NCBI RefSeq assembly: GCF_001467825.1
Contig: NZ_LNYK01000016.1
Coordinates: 258,097-322,096 of the forward strand
DNA: 64,000 nt
Origin: Legionella londiniensis
GTDB lineage: Bacteria; Pseudomonadota; Gammaproteobacteria; Legionellales; Legionellaceae
Reading direction: 5' to 3'
Numbering within the stretch: position 1 is the first letter of the stretch; each line of letters begins with the position of its first letter. The notes under the pieces are model-generated. The model did no database searches. It had not been told where the DNA came from and saw only the letters and a program-made list of their open reading frames with translations. Shown here piece by piece: positions 25,730-36,800 of this stretch. Position numbers and translations under genes: made by a program.

Positions 25730-25951
25730 TCACATGCATCCATAGGGATTATGGGTCTGCTCAACACATAACTTATATACCTTGTGCCCTGCCTCATAAA
25801 CATTATTATTAATTGACTCAAGCGTGTTTAGCACTTTATAACCAAAGAACAATAGGCCTGCTCCAAATAAAATTTCTTTCCATGAGGAAATTAATTTGTT
25901 AACAAATTGGTTCTCTCTGATTTTCTGGGTAGTTTTTTCAATTGTAGACAT
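25730..25951 (-). CDS. Small single-span membrane protein upstream of the defensin-like peptide
   Basis: 73 residues with a charged N-terminal helix, one membrane segment (EILFGAGLLFFGYKVL, residues ~26-41) and a short tail with two cysteines (KLCVEQTHNPYGCM). AGGTG precedes the ATG at 25951. Nineteen bases separate its stop from the peptide gene, so they are probably co-transcribed. It could be an immunity or export partner of the peptide, or a holin-like phage-type protein; nothing in the sequence decides. Two TTCCCTG direct repeats 20 bases apart (25980-26006) lie upstream. Confidence 0.6.
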   Translation of the reverse strand: MSTIEKTTQKIRENQFVNKLISSWKEILFGAGLLFFGYKVLNTLESINNNVYEAGHKVYKLCVEQTHNPYGCM

Positions 25952-26012
25952 AGAACACCTATAGTTTATTGTTACTGTGTTCCCTGTTGTTTTTATTATT
26001 TCCCTGAATTCT

Positions 26013-26183
26013 TTATTGTTCGCCCTGTATACGCCTGAGCATATCTTCTTTGCTCAGATCAATTGGCAAGTTCTCCCCTGTCAGCATGTTAATTTTTAAT
26101 TGCTGGGCAACAGGGATAAAGTTTTGTTTTTTCCAGCGGACAAGATTTGAGTGAGCAATATTTAATTGTTTGCACAAGTACAC
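26013..26183 (-). pseudogene. Remnant of a Cro-like helix-turn-helix regulator
   Basis: The 56 codons to the stop at 26013 read as the C-terminal part of a Cro/YdaS-type repressor: recognition helix LCKQLNIAHSNLVRWKKQNF, then IPVAQQLKIN, LTGENLPIDLS and a short tail. There is no ATG and no first helix; the in-frame stop upstream is at 26202-26204. The missing 5' end is replaced by the tail of a Cys-rich peptide read in another frame, so the gene looks truncated by a deletion or recombination. A GTG at 26183 could in principle start a shortened product. Confidence 0.6.
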
Positions 26184-26251
26184 GTGGCATAGTTGCCTGA
26201 GTTAGCTTCCGTGCCGTAGGGCGGCGACAAATTGCACTGCTCTTTGCGCAT
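26162..26251 (-). pseudogene. Tail fragment of a second Cys-rich peptide
   Basis: A 29-codon frame from an ATG at 26251 reads MRKEQCNLSPPYGTEANSGN and ends YATCTCANN. Its C-x17-C-x-C pattern resembles the C-terminal end of the intact six-cysteine peptide at 25483-25710. It has no signal peptide and lacks the Cx3C part, so if it is a relative it has lost its 5' half. The frame begins one base after the relE stop and overlaps the helix-turn-helix remnant in a different frame. It may be a chance frame. Confidence 0.35.
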
Positions 26252-26252
26252 G

Positions 26253-26519
26253 TTAATCGTAAACCTTTTTCCTATGGCCAACGGTCACGACAATGATGGT
26301 TAGTTCGTCATCTTTTATCTGGCAAATAACGCGATAATCTCCAATGCGATAGCGCCAAAACCCTGACTTGTCAAAAGACAGTCCTTTGCCTGTCTGCCTT
26401 GGATTACCAAGAATCTTTATATTTGCCTCCATGTAATGAACGATTCTTTTAGCCATGGATTTATCTAATTTCTTTAGTTGCTTTAAAGCAACATCAGTGT
26501 AATTAATCGTCCAGGCCAA
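26253..26519 (-). CDS. relE: RelE/ParE-superfamily toxin
   Basis: 88-residue RelE-type toxin. Visible are the N-terminal WTINYTDVALKQLKKLD, the core GFWRYRIGDYRVICQI and the C-terminal TVGHRKKVYD, with the Arg/His/Lys residues used for ribosome-dependent mRNA cutting in RelE members. It overlaps the antitoxin gene by 17 bases. ParE members with the same fold poison gyrase, but the HRKKVY ending favours RelE. Confidence 0.93.
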   Translation of the reverse strand: MAWTINYTDVALKQLKKLDKSMAKRIVHYMEANIKILGNPRQTGKGLSFDKSGFWRYRIGDYRVICQIKDDELTIIVVTVGHRKKVYD

Positions 26520-26718
26520 GCTCTTTCCTTACTTCTTCAAAAGAATAAAGACGTTCAGTATTTTTTAATGCGTCTGTTGCCTCTTGGTAATCTCTAATAT
26601 CTTCAAGGTAGTGAGAAATCGCCTCCCTAACCATAAAGCTTTTAGAGCGTCGCATTTTTTTTGCCACCATAGAAAGCTCTTTTTCAAGCTCTTCAGGCAG
26701 CCTGATTGCAATAGCCAT
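26503..26718 (-). CDS. relB: RelB-like ribbon-helix-helix antitoxin
   Basis: 71-residue antitoxin. Residues 1-45 form a ribbon-helix-helix DNA-binding domain (AIAIRLPEELEKELSMVAKK, then SKSFMVREAISHYLED), and the acidic C-terminal half (YSFEEVRKELGLDD) would wrap the toxin. AGGAAT lies before the ATG. Three TATACA boxes over the promoter are likely its operator, giving negative autoregulation with RelE as co-repressor. Confidence 0.93.
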   Translation of the reverse strand: MAIAIRLPEELEKELSMVAKKMRRSKSFMVREAISHYLEDIRDYQEATDALKNTERLYSFEEVRKELGLDD

Positions 26719-26743
26719 TTTATTCCTGCTTATCTTGTTTTCT

Positions 26744-26779
26744 TATACACTATTATACATAACTATACATTAAAATCAA
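26744..26779 (-). promoter_or_regulatory. relBE promoter with three 10-bp-spaced operator boxes
   Basis: On the plus strand TATACA occurs at 26744, 26754 and 26764, exactly one helical turn apart (TGTATA on the transcribed sense strand). On the minus strand TTGATT (26779-26774), a 16-base spacer and TATAAT (26757-26752) form a sigma-70 promoter. The boxes cover the -10, which fits repression by a cooperative ribbon-helix-helix dimer. Confidence 0.75.
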
Positions 26780-26993
26780 GATAAATGACTTGCTCTCTTC
26801 AATCCTCTTTTTCATGGGTCCTTTATCCATCAGTTTTTTAATTGCCAATAGGCTGTCGCATAGGAAACCATAAAGGCATCAGCAATTTGTAGATTTAAAT
26901 TGACTTTAAAGCCTTCGTTGAATAAGGTTTATGAAATTCTGGATGTTACTCGCTTTTGGACTATTAAAACAATAATTTAACAAAGGTACTCAA

Positions 26994-27617
26994 ATGAAAA
27001 CCATTACCAAAGAACTTCAAAAAAAAATTACCCCTGCGGATGCTCTTAAATTGCTCAAGCAGGGAAATCAGCGCTTTATCCAAAATCTGCGCTTAAATCG
27101 AAATCTCTTACAGCAAGTCAATGAAACAGCTGAAGGACAGTATCCTTTTGCCACTATTTTAAGCTGTATTGATTCGAGAACTCCTGCAGAGCTGATTTTT
27201 GATCAAGGCCTGGGTGATATCTTCAGCATACGCATTGCAGGCAATATAATCAACGATGATATAATTGGCAGCATGGAATTTGCCTGTGAAATTGCCGGTT
27301 CAAAACTGATAATGGTTTTAGGACACACCAACTGCGGTGCAGTGAAAGGCGCATGTAACCATGCCCAACTTGGGCATTTAACCGCCCTTTTGGAAAAAAT
27401 AAAGCCTGCAATTGAACAAGAAAACACAATAATAAAAGATCGCGATGGCAATAACTCTGAGTTTGTCAATGAAGTTGCCAAGCGAAACGTACAAATAGCC
27501 ATGAGCAGTATTCCTGCAAAAAGCAGCATCATCAAAAAACTTGTTGAATCCTCCGCTGTCGCTATTGTTGGAGGTTTATATGATGTTTCTACTGGGGAAG
27601 TCACTTTTTTCCAGTAA
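26994..27617 (+). CDS. Beta-class carbonic anhydrase
   Basis: 207-residue beta-carbonic anhydrase that interconverts CO2 and bicarbonate. The zinc ligands and the catalytic Asp-Arg pair are visible: CIDSRTPAE (Cys, Asp, Arg) and GHTNCGAVKGA (His and Cys). FSIRIAGNI and SMEFACEIAGSKLIMVLGH are typical. No signal peptide is seen, so it should be cytosolic. AAAGGTACTC precedes the ATG, and a clear terminator follows. Confidence 0.95.
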   Translation: MKTITKELQKKITPADALKLLKQGNQRFIQNLRLNRNLLQQVNETAEGQYPFATILSCIDSRTPAELIFDQGLGDIFSIRIAGNIINDDIIGSMEFACEIAGSKLIMVLGHTNCGAVKGACNHAQLGHLTALLEKIKPAIEQENTIIKDRDGNNSEFVNEVAKRNVQIAMSSIPAKSSIIKKLVESSAVAIVGGLYDVSTGEVTFFQ

Positions 27618-27639
27618 TTCTTTGGTTTGCTCTTTATCA

Positions 27640-27661
27640 GGGCGGCAGCAACCGCCCTTTT
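27640..27661 (+). terminator. Rho-independent terminator of the carbonic anhydrase gene
   Basis: GGGCGG, a six-base loop CAGCAA, CCGCCC and TTTT, starting 23 bases after the stop. Confidence 0.85.
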
Positions 27662-27838
27662 CTATATTCCCCACCAATTCATTCCCCATATTCGAAAATT
27701 AGTTCTATAATTAAGCAGAAAGTCTAATAAATAAGATTTATTGAGTAAATTATTTTTTGCTCAGAAAACCTTAAGAATAATAAAGTATTATTTATTAATC
27801 AGACTGAATTTAATCGCCACAAACAACTGGATTATGCT

Positions 27839-30800
27839 ATGTATAACTTAGAGAATACTATCAAAAGCGTACAAAACGCCGTTTTAAATGATGTTAAGTC
27901 AAAATTAGAAGATTCCTGGTTGCGGGCAAATCGATCCAACATTGAAAAAGAAGTGAATGAAAAAGTCAAAGAACAGCAAAAAATATATGACGAGCAATAT
28001 AAACAAGATCAGGAAGAATATCGTCAAAAGCTTCAGGAGTGGCAAAGTTCTATTCCACAGCACTCATCGTTAAAGCCAAATCCGCCTTTGAAAGCTACCG
28101 CTCATGCTTTTCAGTTCGAACGTGAGATTCAAAACAAATATACAGAACAATTCAAGAGCCTGTGGGAAAAAGATCTAAAATCCATTTTTGAAACACAATT
28201 GAAACAATTGAATGCAGAATCTTTTATTGGAGCATTGCTGAAACGGCATCCCTGGCTTGATCTTGGCTACGCAAGCGAAGGCCAGTTACCATTTATTTTT
28301 TTAGAACACTATTTGAAACACCAGTTAATTTCACTCATTGAAAACCCTCACATCAAATCCTGGGGGGAGTTACAGATAAGCCATTTTACCAAACCGAATT
28401 TTTCATGGCGTGACATTGAAGAGGGGGTATTTCAAAACCTTATCGAAGGTTATCCATTCCATGATGTTGATGATAATTATATCAGTCGATATATTGGCTG
28501 TTCTTCTTACCCGCAATTTTTGTCTCAGACGAACCTTGCGGGGAGTAGGCCAACCCACATTGACTTGATTCGCTTTCTTTACTCTCAAGACAGTTCAGGC
28601 ATGGTTGCCAAAGAACTCAAGAGCCAGTCACGCAAAGGTAACATTTACTGCACAAAATATGCTCCCTCCCACTATACCAAATTAGCCGATTTTGATCCCG
28701 CGCAATGGGAGCATTACCAATCACTGCTTGTTAACGTAGGTTCAGAGCAAAATCCCTTGTGGGTTCTTTTACATAAGACAAGCTCAAATAATTGGACAGC
28801 CTATGTACCGAATGATAAGCAAAATTATGCGTCATTTTTTGAAAAAGTTCCGGGAACAGTTAATATCCACCCCGTTGACTATCAGTTAAACGCTAAAAAC
28901 GATGATGATTCTCTATCTAAAGAAAATCAGTGGCATGCGGTGCTGCTGGGAAGAGTATTCCCCTGGTGCTTTTTGAAGAGCATCAATAAACCCGAATTAG
29001 AAAAATATCGCCACGATGTTCCTGCTTCCCTCTTATGGGAGAATGTAATTGACCAGATGATTTCACATACTTATTGGGGCTCTTCCAAGCAAAAAATTCA
29101 TTCTGCTTTTGTTCACCGCGCTCCTTTTAGCAAATTTGATTTGCAATCATGTTATGCACAAAGCTGGCGTTTAGAAAATCAGGGTTTCCTCTTTGGAGAC
29201 GGGCGTTCTGAGTTTGAAAAAAATATCCGATATATGCATATGATTGAATCATTTGAAACACATATATTTTCTATATCGGAAGACAGCAAAACATTCACTT
29301 ACCAGCCTACTGAAGCCGATGCCACACTGCAGCATCAGGCATATAAAACCATTTATCACTCACCTGTAGAACGTCTGGTGATGGCCAATCCTGTCTATAC
29401 TCATGGTTTTGTTAAAGATTTGGCAACTTACGATATCAATTTAAAAACAGTACGCCCCATTAACCCACAAAATTTCCAGCAAAACAAAGACAACTTTACC
29501 TACCCAATGCACGCTGCCGCCCGCAACCGGTTTCTGCAAAGTTTTGCCCCTGATTTATTAGCTTCCGCCAAGAACAGTATTGAAGGTCGTCAGGCATTAT
29601 GGGCTTCTGTTGGAAAAGAAATGATTAGTTTCTTCCAGCAAGAGCCGATCTTGGATCTTGATTTATACAATCAGGTTAGAAAACCACTGAACGAATGGAA
29701 ACAAGAATACTGCGATCATGAACAGCATAGCGGTTTGTCTGGCAAAGCCTGGTCCTATGCGCAAATTGCGGAAATGGGCAAGGATGGTTTGGATGCGCTA
29801 TTTACCCAATTAAATGCACTATTCCCAACAAGCTGGAAGCCTCAATATAAAGAGCCCGCCCCGAACCTCAATGCAACTTTTGATCTTGCCGGCAGCTTAA
29901 CTGATTCTGCCAGTGATTATATTAATCACCTGGCTTCTAAAATAGAAGATTTTGATAAAAGACAATATTTCTATACAAAAGATTACCGCACGCGATGCAT
30001 GCCGCTCTTTAAGTCCTTATCGTTAGTTTTTCCAGAAACGCTCGACAAACAAAATATCGAGGCCATCGGCAGATTGCTGAAAGCAGTCAATCAGCGTAAA
30101 GAGGATTTCCAGGAAGAAACGCCCGAAGTCGTTTTGTATAACCTCCCTAATAATAAGCAGGGTGAAGCTTTTATTGAGCAAATGGAAGAATTGCTGCAGA
30201 AAAACCCTAACTGGCAACTGCAAATCCGTATTCCCGTTTGGGACCGGGAAGCTTATATAGAAAATGAAGAGCAAAGAAAGCTAAAAGATCGCTATCGCCT
30301 CATCCAAAATAAAATTCAAGATAATCAGCGTAAAGTCAATCACCAAAAGCTCGCAAAGCAAACTGAGAATATTTACAACTATGCACGCAACGACCTTAAG
30401 GCAGAATTGATTTTATCAGCCACTATGCACGCCAATGAGCAGCCATGGGATGAACAAGGCATGACTTATCCTCTGGTTTCCCAGGCGCCAGGTATCCAGC
30501 AGCAAATGCAGCAAGAGCAGCAGCAGGAAATGCAACAAGAGGAACAACAACAGGAAGAACAGCAGCAGGAACAGGAACAGGAGCAGCAGATTGAAGCTTA
30601 TGGCGGCAATGAAGGTCTGCTGATTACGCGCGGCAATATTAATGAGAATGAAACCTGTAAGCAATATTGGCAAAATCTTGCGGGAGAAATCAAAGACTTA
30701 TCAGGCTTTAGCGGACAATTAAGCGACCTGTTCTCGCAATGGGTTGGCAGTGAGCGTGATGCAAGGCATGTCATTGAAAAGATTGAGCCCGAAGCCGTAA

Positions 30801-33800
30801 AAAAAATGATGGACTACGCGCCGCAGTTTCGCCTGGGTATTGCCAAAGACAACCTGCCTCCTGGTTTTTATCTCGCTTATTCAAGGGAGTCCAAACAAGG
30901 TTTAATCTTATGTTTTAGTGCAAAACGTGAAATCGATGATCTACGAAAACGTGCTGATTTAACCTTAAAACAGCGTAACCCCTTTACCGTTGAACTCCAT
31001 CCGCGAAAAAAAGCCATTGAATTTCGCGGTGATTTTCGCCAATTCACACCCCTTGATAGCAAAGGCGATTTAACCATCAAAGAAACTTTGTGGAAATATT
31101 TGGCAACGGAAGATAAGGACGCACAAAGACTCAACCGTGCCAAACAAGGCATAGACCTTCTTAGAGAAGACGAGGAAACGATCTCGAGCGAAGACGCATC
31201 AGTTACCCTGCAGCGCTATGAAGCCTATAAGGAAATCAAGGTTCCCGGAAATGATGAAGATTGCCTGAACGCATTGAAGGCATGGGCAGAAGGCAATAAA
31301 GCATCCAAGGAACTTTGCTCTATTCTCTTCAATAAAAATCGACTCACCGATAAAAACTTAAAAGCATTCGGCCAGTTATTTAATTTTTATGACGTTGATT
31401 TTACTCAACAATCCAATAAAAAAACAAACGGCACTGAACACTGGTTGTTCATTGCTGACCAAATGCTTGAAACTTTTGGTGAGAAGCATTTCGCTATCTG
31501 GAAAGAACGGCTGCTTGATCCCTCAGAAAACTGGACTGAATTATTAGAAAAAGAAGAAGTGGATGCCATGGCCTTGAGCATGCAAAGCCTGAAAGGCCAT
31601 AAAACTGAATCAGAAATCTGGTGGCGGCTCGTTGATGCTCACGGCAAGGCCACAGGCCACATGTCCTATGCCAAGTTATGGCATGCCTATCAAACCCTTC
31701 TCACTTATATTGAACAAAAAAAATTAACGCTCAATGAAGATGCGATTTCCAACTATCTGCAAGCCACATCCAACTTTAATGGTTTGGTCTTTTGCGACCG
31801 CCTGCATCGGGTGTTAAAAAATGCTGAAAACCAATTGGATCGCGACCTCGTTCAACAGCATATTCTGGATAATATTGACAAGATTGACTGGCGGCATAAT
31901 GGCTACTATTACGCGAGCCGCTATGAATCCTATCCTTATTGGAAGGAAGGATTGCAACTTGAAAAGCTCACGAGTACCAATAAGTCCCTTGCAGCTACTT
32001 ATATGCCCCGCTGGGATGAAGGTGAAATTAAGGATCTCAAAACCCATGCGCTTCGCTTTGCCAGTGAGCGCATGCAGCTTCGGTATAACGAGTTTGACCA
32101 GTATCAAAAATTGATTGAGGTTGCAAAACTTGCTGAAAACCCTGAATTGTTACGCCTTTTTACAGCGTCGCTTGCCATAGGCGTGAATAATCTCAATCAT
32201 TTTAAAGAGCCAAGCACCCTCACTTCACTCGTGAACACTTTAAGTGATACGAAAGAAGTTAACTCTGATTTGATCGTCTGGATCAATAAACAACTGTTAC
32301 TGGACAAAGAGCTACTGCCCGATACGTTACACTTGCGTTTTGAGGATATTGTCCATTTCGCTAAAGCCTTACAACAAAACAAGATTGGTTTGGGCGATCT
32401 TCAACTTGATGATGATGAACTTGAATTTATCAATGCCTGCGGCCGTGCCCTGCAATGCCATCAGGACAAGCCGCAAGACAAGCTTGCCCGCTTGCTAAAA
32501 ATTGATAAACCAGGAAAGATCCTGGATCACGGATTGTTTACTGCCTATCCTTGGCTTCTGGAAGATTATGAAAAAAATAGCCAAAATTGGCAAGAAATCG
32601 ACCCGCTTGCCGGCGTTAAACGTACGCTCCAGATTAAGCTTTTTCTTGCACAACTGGAATCGATCGATTTTGCAAAATCAACCTACCTGCCCTCTCGTGA
32701 AGAACTGAGAGAAGCATTCAGCGCGATTGCCAGCAAATCACAACGCGTGGAAGCAAGAAACACCAGACAAGAGATAGTGAATCAATGGATTGAAAAAGGA
32801 TGCGCCATCACTGTCCAGGACTCCCCTTTCCGCAAACTCGAGAACAAAGAACCCAAAGAAACCCTGGAGTTTCTCGAAAAACGCTTTTTATCGACCTTTA
32901 AAGAGCATAATAAAACTTTAATGCAGCAATTGCTCGGCCATGTTGCTGTTAAAGATGAAGGCAATGAAGAAGCGGTTAAAAAACAACTGGAATCATTTCA
33001 GCGTTTGATGATCGGGCTTGACAATAAAACGCATTATAACGATTTAGGCCAGGTTCTTGGCTTACTGCTGCAAAAAGCCAAAAGCGCCAAACCGGAATGT
33101 ATTTATTCTTTACCGCAGCTGACTTCCTGGCTCGAGAAACTGGTAAACCAAGAGGAAAGGGCCTTCGCGCACTATCCCGTTAACCTTTTGGAAGAACTGT
33201 TAAGCCATGAATTGAATAACCCCAAGTCTTCTCTTTTAAATTCCAACCTTCATCATTTAAACGAGAATGGAGATGCGGAAAAACAGAAGTTAGTTCAAAC
33301 AATTACCTATAATGATCTGCCGAATCATTATAAACCCGTCTTGGTGCGATGGGCTTTAAAAAGCGAAAAAATTGAAACAAAAGTAATTCATTATGTAGTC
33401 AGGCAACTGGGAAGCCTGGATGAAGATGAATCCATCAGTTCAAAATGGCCAGAAGCCGTTTGCCGGTTAATTAATAATTATCTTGATTTATCGATGCCTC
33501 CGGAATTAGGTGTTCTAAAGGCAGTTGTTGAACAACCTGATTTACTTCCAAACTATCTCAAGCCTGTATGGCAAGAAAGTCAAATCAAATTAATCAATTT
33601 ATTAATTGATGAAAGTACGCGTCATAACAGTTTTGACAAAGATGAGGCTATTTCACTTCTTACAGCCTTAAGGGGCGAAGGAAGAAATGCATATGCCATT
33701 CAAATTATCCTGGTGCAGGCCATAAATCATTTATCATTCAATGAAAATGCCAAAGTCTTTTTAGACATTTCTAATGAGTTACAAACATGGTCTAAAGACG

Positions 33801-36800
33801 AAGCAGAACAGCTGGCGCTTTACATGGCGGACGAGCCAAGACCCTCTGAAAAACTGCTTTGCGACTTGCTTAAACGTTGCCCAACTAAATCAGCAAGCGA
33901 TTTAATTCATGAATTTGAAAGTGTTGAACAGGCTAAAGACAAAAATGGCTCATCCAAGCGTATTTACAGCATTGACGAGAAAGACCGTGAGGATTTAGCC
34001 CGCGTATTAAAAGGCCTGAAACTCAAAGGCAGAGGATACATCAGCATTGATGAGCAAAAAAAGCTGCTCAATCTCTTGTATTACACCAATGATTACAGCG
34101 ATGTGCAGCAACTGCACCGCATGAGAATGGAAGATTTAAAGAAAACCCTGGAACAGGGCATTCAGGAAATCAAAAACAGCCAAAATATCGATAAAGATTA
34201 CGCCTCTGCCCGGGTATTAGCCTGCATGAGGGAGATTTTGCTGCGCAAATCAGGCAAATTCGCGAACCACACCCAAATGCTTGATTTGCTTTATGCAGCC
34301 ACACACAACGATGAAAGCCTTATTCATCAACTGCGTACTGGCCAGGGTAAAAGTATCATCACTATCATGCGCTCTTCTTTCCTCGCATTAACAGGTCATG
34401 TGGTAGATGTGTTCAGCGCCAAAGCGAGCTTGTCAGAACGAGATCACGAAGAATTCGCACCCGTACTTGATGCCATGGGAATCCCTCATGCGTACATCAG
34501 TGAAGGCTCCCCTGCCGCCAAATACAAAACAAAACCTTCTAACTCTGATATTGGCGCAATCAATTATGCGACCATTGGCAACTTCAGCCTGTTCCACTCC
34601 CGCCATATCTGGGATGGAAAAGATAAGATTGATCTGGATAGAGAAAAACGCGTTGCCTTTATCGATGAATGCGATCATGTCCTTAAAGATGAGCAAACCC
34701 AGTTCAATTTTTCTGATTCAGAAGAAGGCAATAGCGATAATAAAATCTATAACCTTGATGAATGGGTGTACCGCATTACCTATGATTTTTATCTAAAGCA
34801 TAAAGAAAACGAACAATATTTCTTTCCCAATAAAAGCGGTATTTTAACCGTTACTGAAAATCCAGGCCTTAAAGCGCTCTGTGATGCCCTCTATCGTGAA
34901 CTTAAAAACAGCCCCAAAGGCTCAACTTTTTGGGGTAAATACATCAGCCCCGCTGCTGAACAAAACAATGAAGATGCAATCAGGCTGCGTAATGGCAAAT
35001 TAAAAGACTTATTGACCGCTGCCCACATCGCGCATCATATGGAACCTGATGACAAATTCTGTGTGCGCCCCGACTTAAAACAGGTCAGCGGCATGAAAAT
35101 CACAACTCGCGCTGCGAAAGTGATGATTAACAATCAGGTCATCGAAGGCTCAACCTATAGTGATTTGGTGCAGCAGTTTTTACATGTACGCTTAAATCAT
35201 GACGCCGTAGAAAAAGGGCAAAAACCGGATTTCTTTGTTGATCCGGTCACCCAAATTGCCCTCTCGCAAAACGCGCAGTATTTGCTGAAAAAATATTATA
35301 AAAAACTCGAAGGCTGCACAGGAACCGCCGGTAATGAGGTTGATTTAGAATTCTATGAAAAAGAGTATGGCATCAGAAATGTCATTAAAATGCCAACTCA
35401 CGAAAAAATCAGAACAGAATTTCTGCCTGCAGAATTCGCTGAATCATTTAATGATCAGATTGATAAACTGGTAAAACAAATTCTTGCTAACCAGGACCAG
35501 CCAATCTTAATTACCTGTAAAGACGATAAAGCCGTAAAACGCATTGCAGCCGCCATTCAAAAAAAATTAAAAGAGACAGAAGAATTTAAAGGCACGCTTA
35601 CCGTAGACACTAATGACAGCGGTAAATCTGAAAGTCAGGTTGTGCCTCTCGCCGGTAAAATAGGTGCAGTCACCATCAGTTCACGCCTGGGACGTGGTAC
35701 GGATATTAAGCCTGAATCTACAAAGGGATTGATGGTACTGCGAACCTATCCTGCTATCCCCCGGGTTGAGAAACAAGAGCGCGGCCGCCAGGGCCGAAAC
35801 GGCGCTTTGGGAACCTGTCAGGATATCATCAACTATGCAGAGGTTCTTAATGAGCATAAAGCTTTATATGAAAATCACCAAGAAAGGCTTTTACAGATTG
35901 AAAAAGAACAACAGCAGCATTTAACTAAAAAACTGGAAAAAAACAGCAAGCGCGGTTCTCAAAAATGGAAATGGTTAGAAAAATCAGAAGAAACGCAAAA
36001 TAAAATTGTCATTACCCGAGCTACCCAGCAGTTAAAACATGAGCTCAAGCAGGAGCAGGATAAATTTATCCGCCGCAAGGAAAATCTGCTTGCAGTACTT
36101 TCAGGCAATGTGATGGATGTGCTGCATCAAAACATGAAAAGTGAGGCTTTCGGGTATGAGCAAAGCCGCAAATCGCTAAAAACTCAATGGCTTGATGCGC
36201 GCAAGAAAATTGATGAAGCCTGGAACTCACGCCTCGCTGGCAAACAGTGCGACAGTGAAGAAGTTTATCAAGAATTTTTTGAAAAAGTGGAAAACATATG
36301 GGCTGGCCTCTCATTCAATCATCGTGAGCTTGACGGGCATTGCCTAACCAAATTACAGCAACAATCTAAAACAGAGAAAAAAGAGAAAAAAGTGATTCTG
36401 GAATCCGAGCATAGAATTGAATCACAACCCAAAAATATGGATGCGTTTATTCAATGCTATCAGGCATGGTTTGCAGAGGCTCAGAAAAAAAGAGAATACA
36501 AACTCAATGATGAGCAAAAAAATGTACTCTATGGTATTGAAACCAAAATCATCCCGGTGAATATTCCGAATATGGGGGATGTTGATGAAGGCATAGAAAA
36601 GATACGCATTGTCTCTTATCCCAAACACCATGAGCTCCTGTTCAAAATGTTGTTAGCTGCAAGCGGGAAAAGCGAGAATCCTGAAGCGTTATTTAATGGA
36701 TTAAGCGCCCTGATTAAAAAGCATGGTTCAATGCATCGCATGCCTTGCCAATCACTCGCTTATATGGTAGACAAATTAAGCGAACGCAGCGGGGATGAGG

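Noticed and set aside
26830..26920. Short minus-strand frame ending IADAFMVSYATAYWQLKN
   Set aside because: About 30 codons with no start, no ribosome site and no family I recognise; it may be a gene fragment but cannot be supported.
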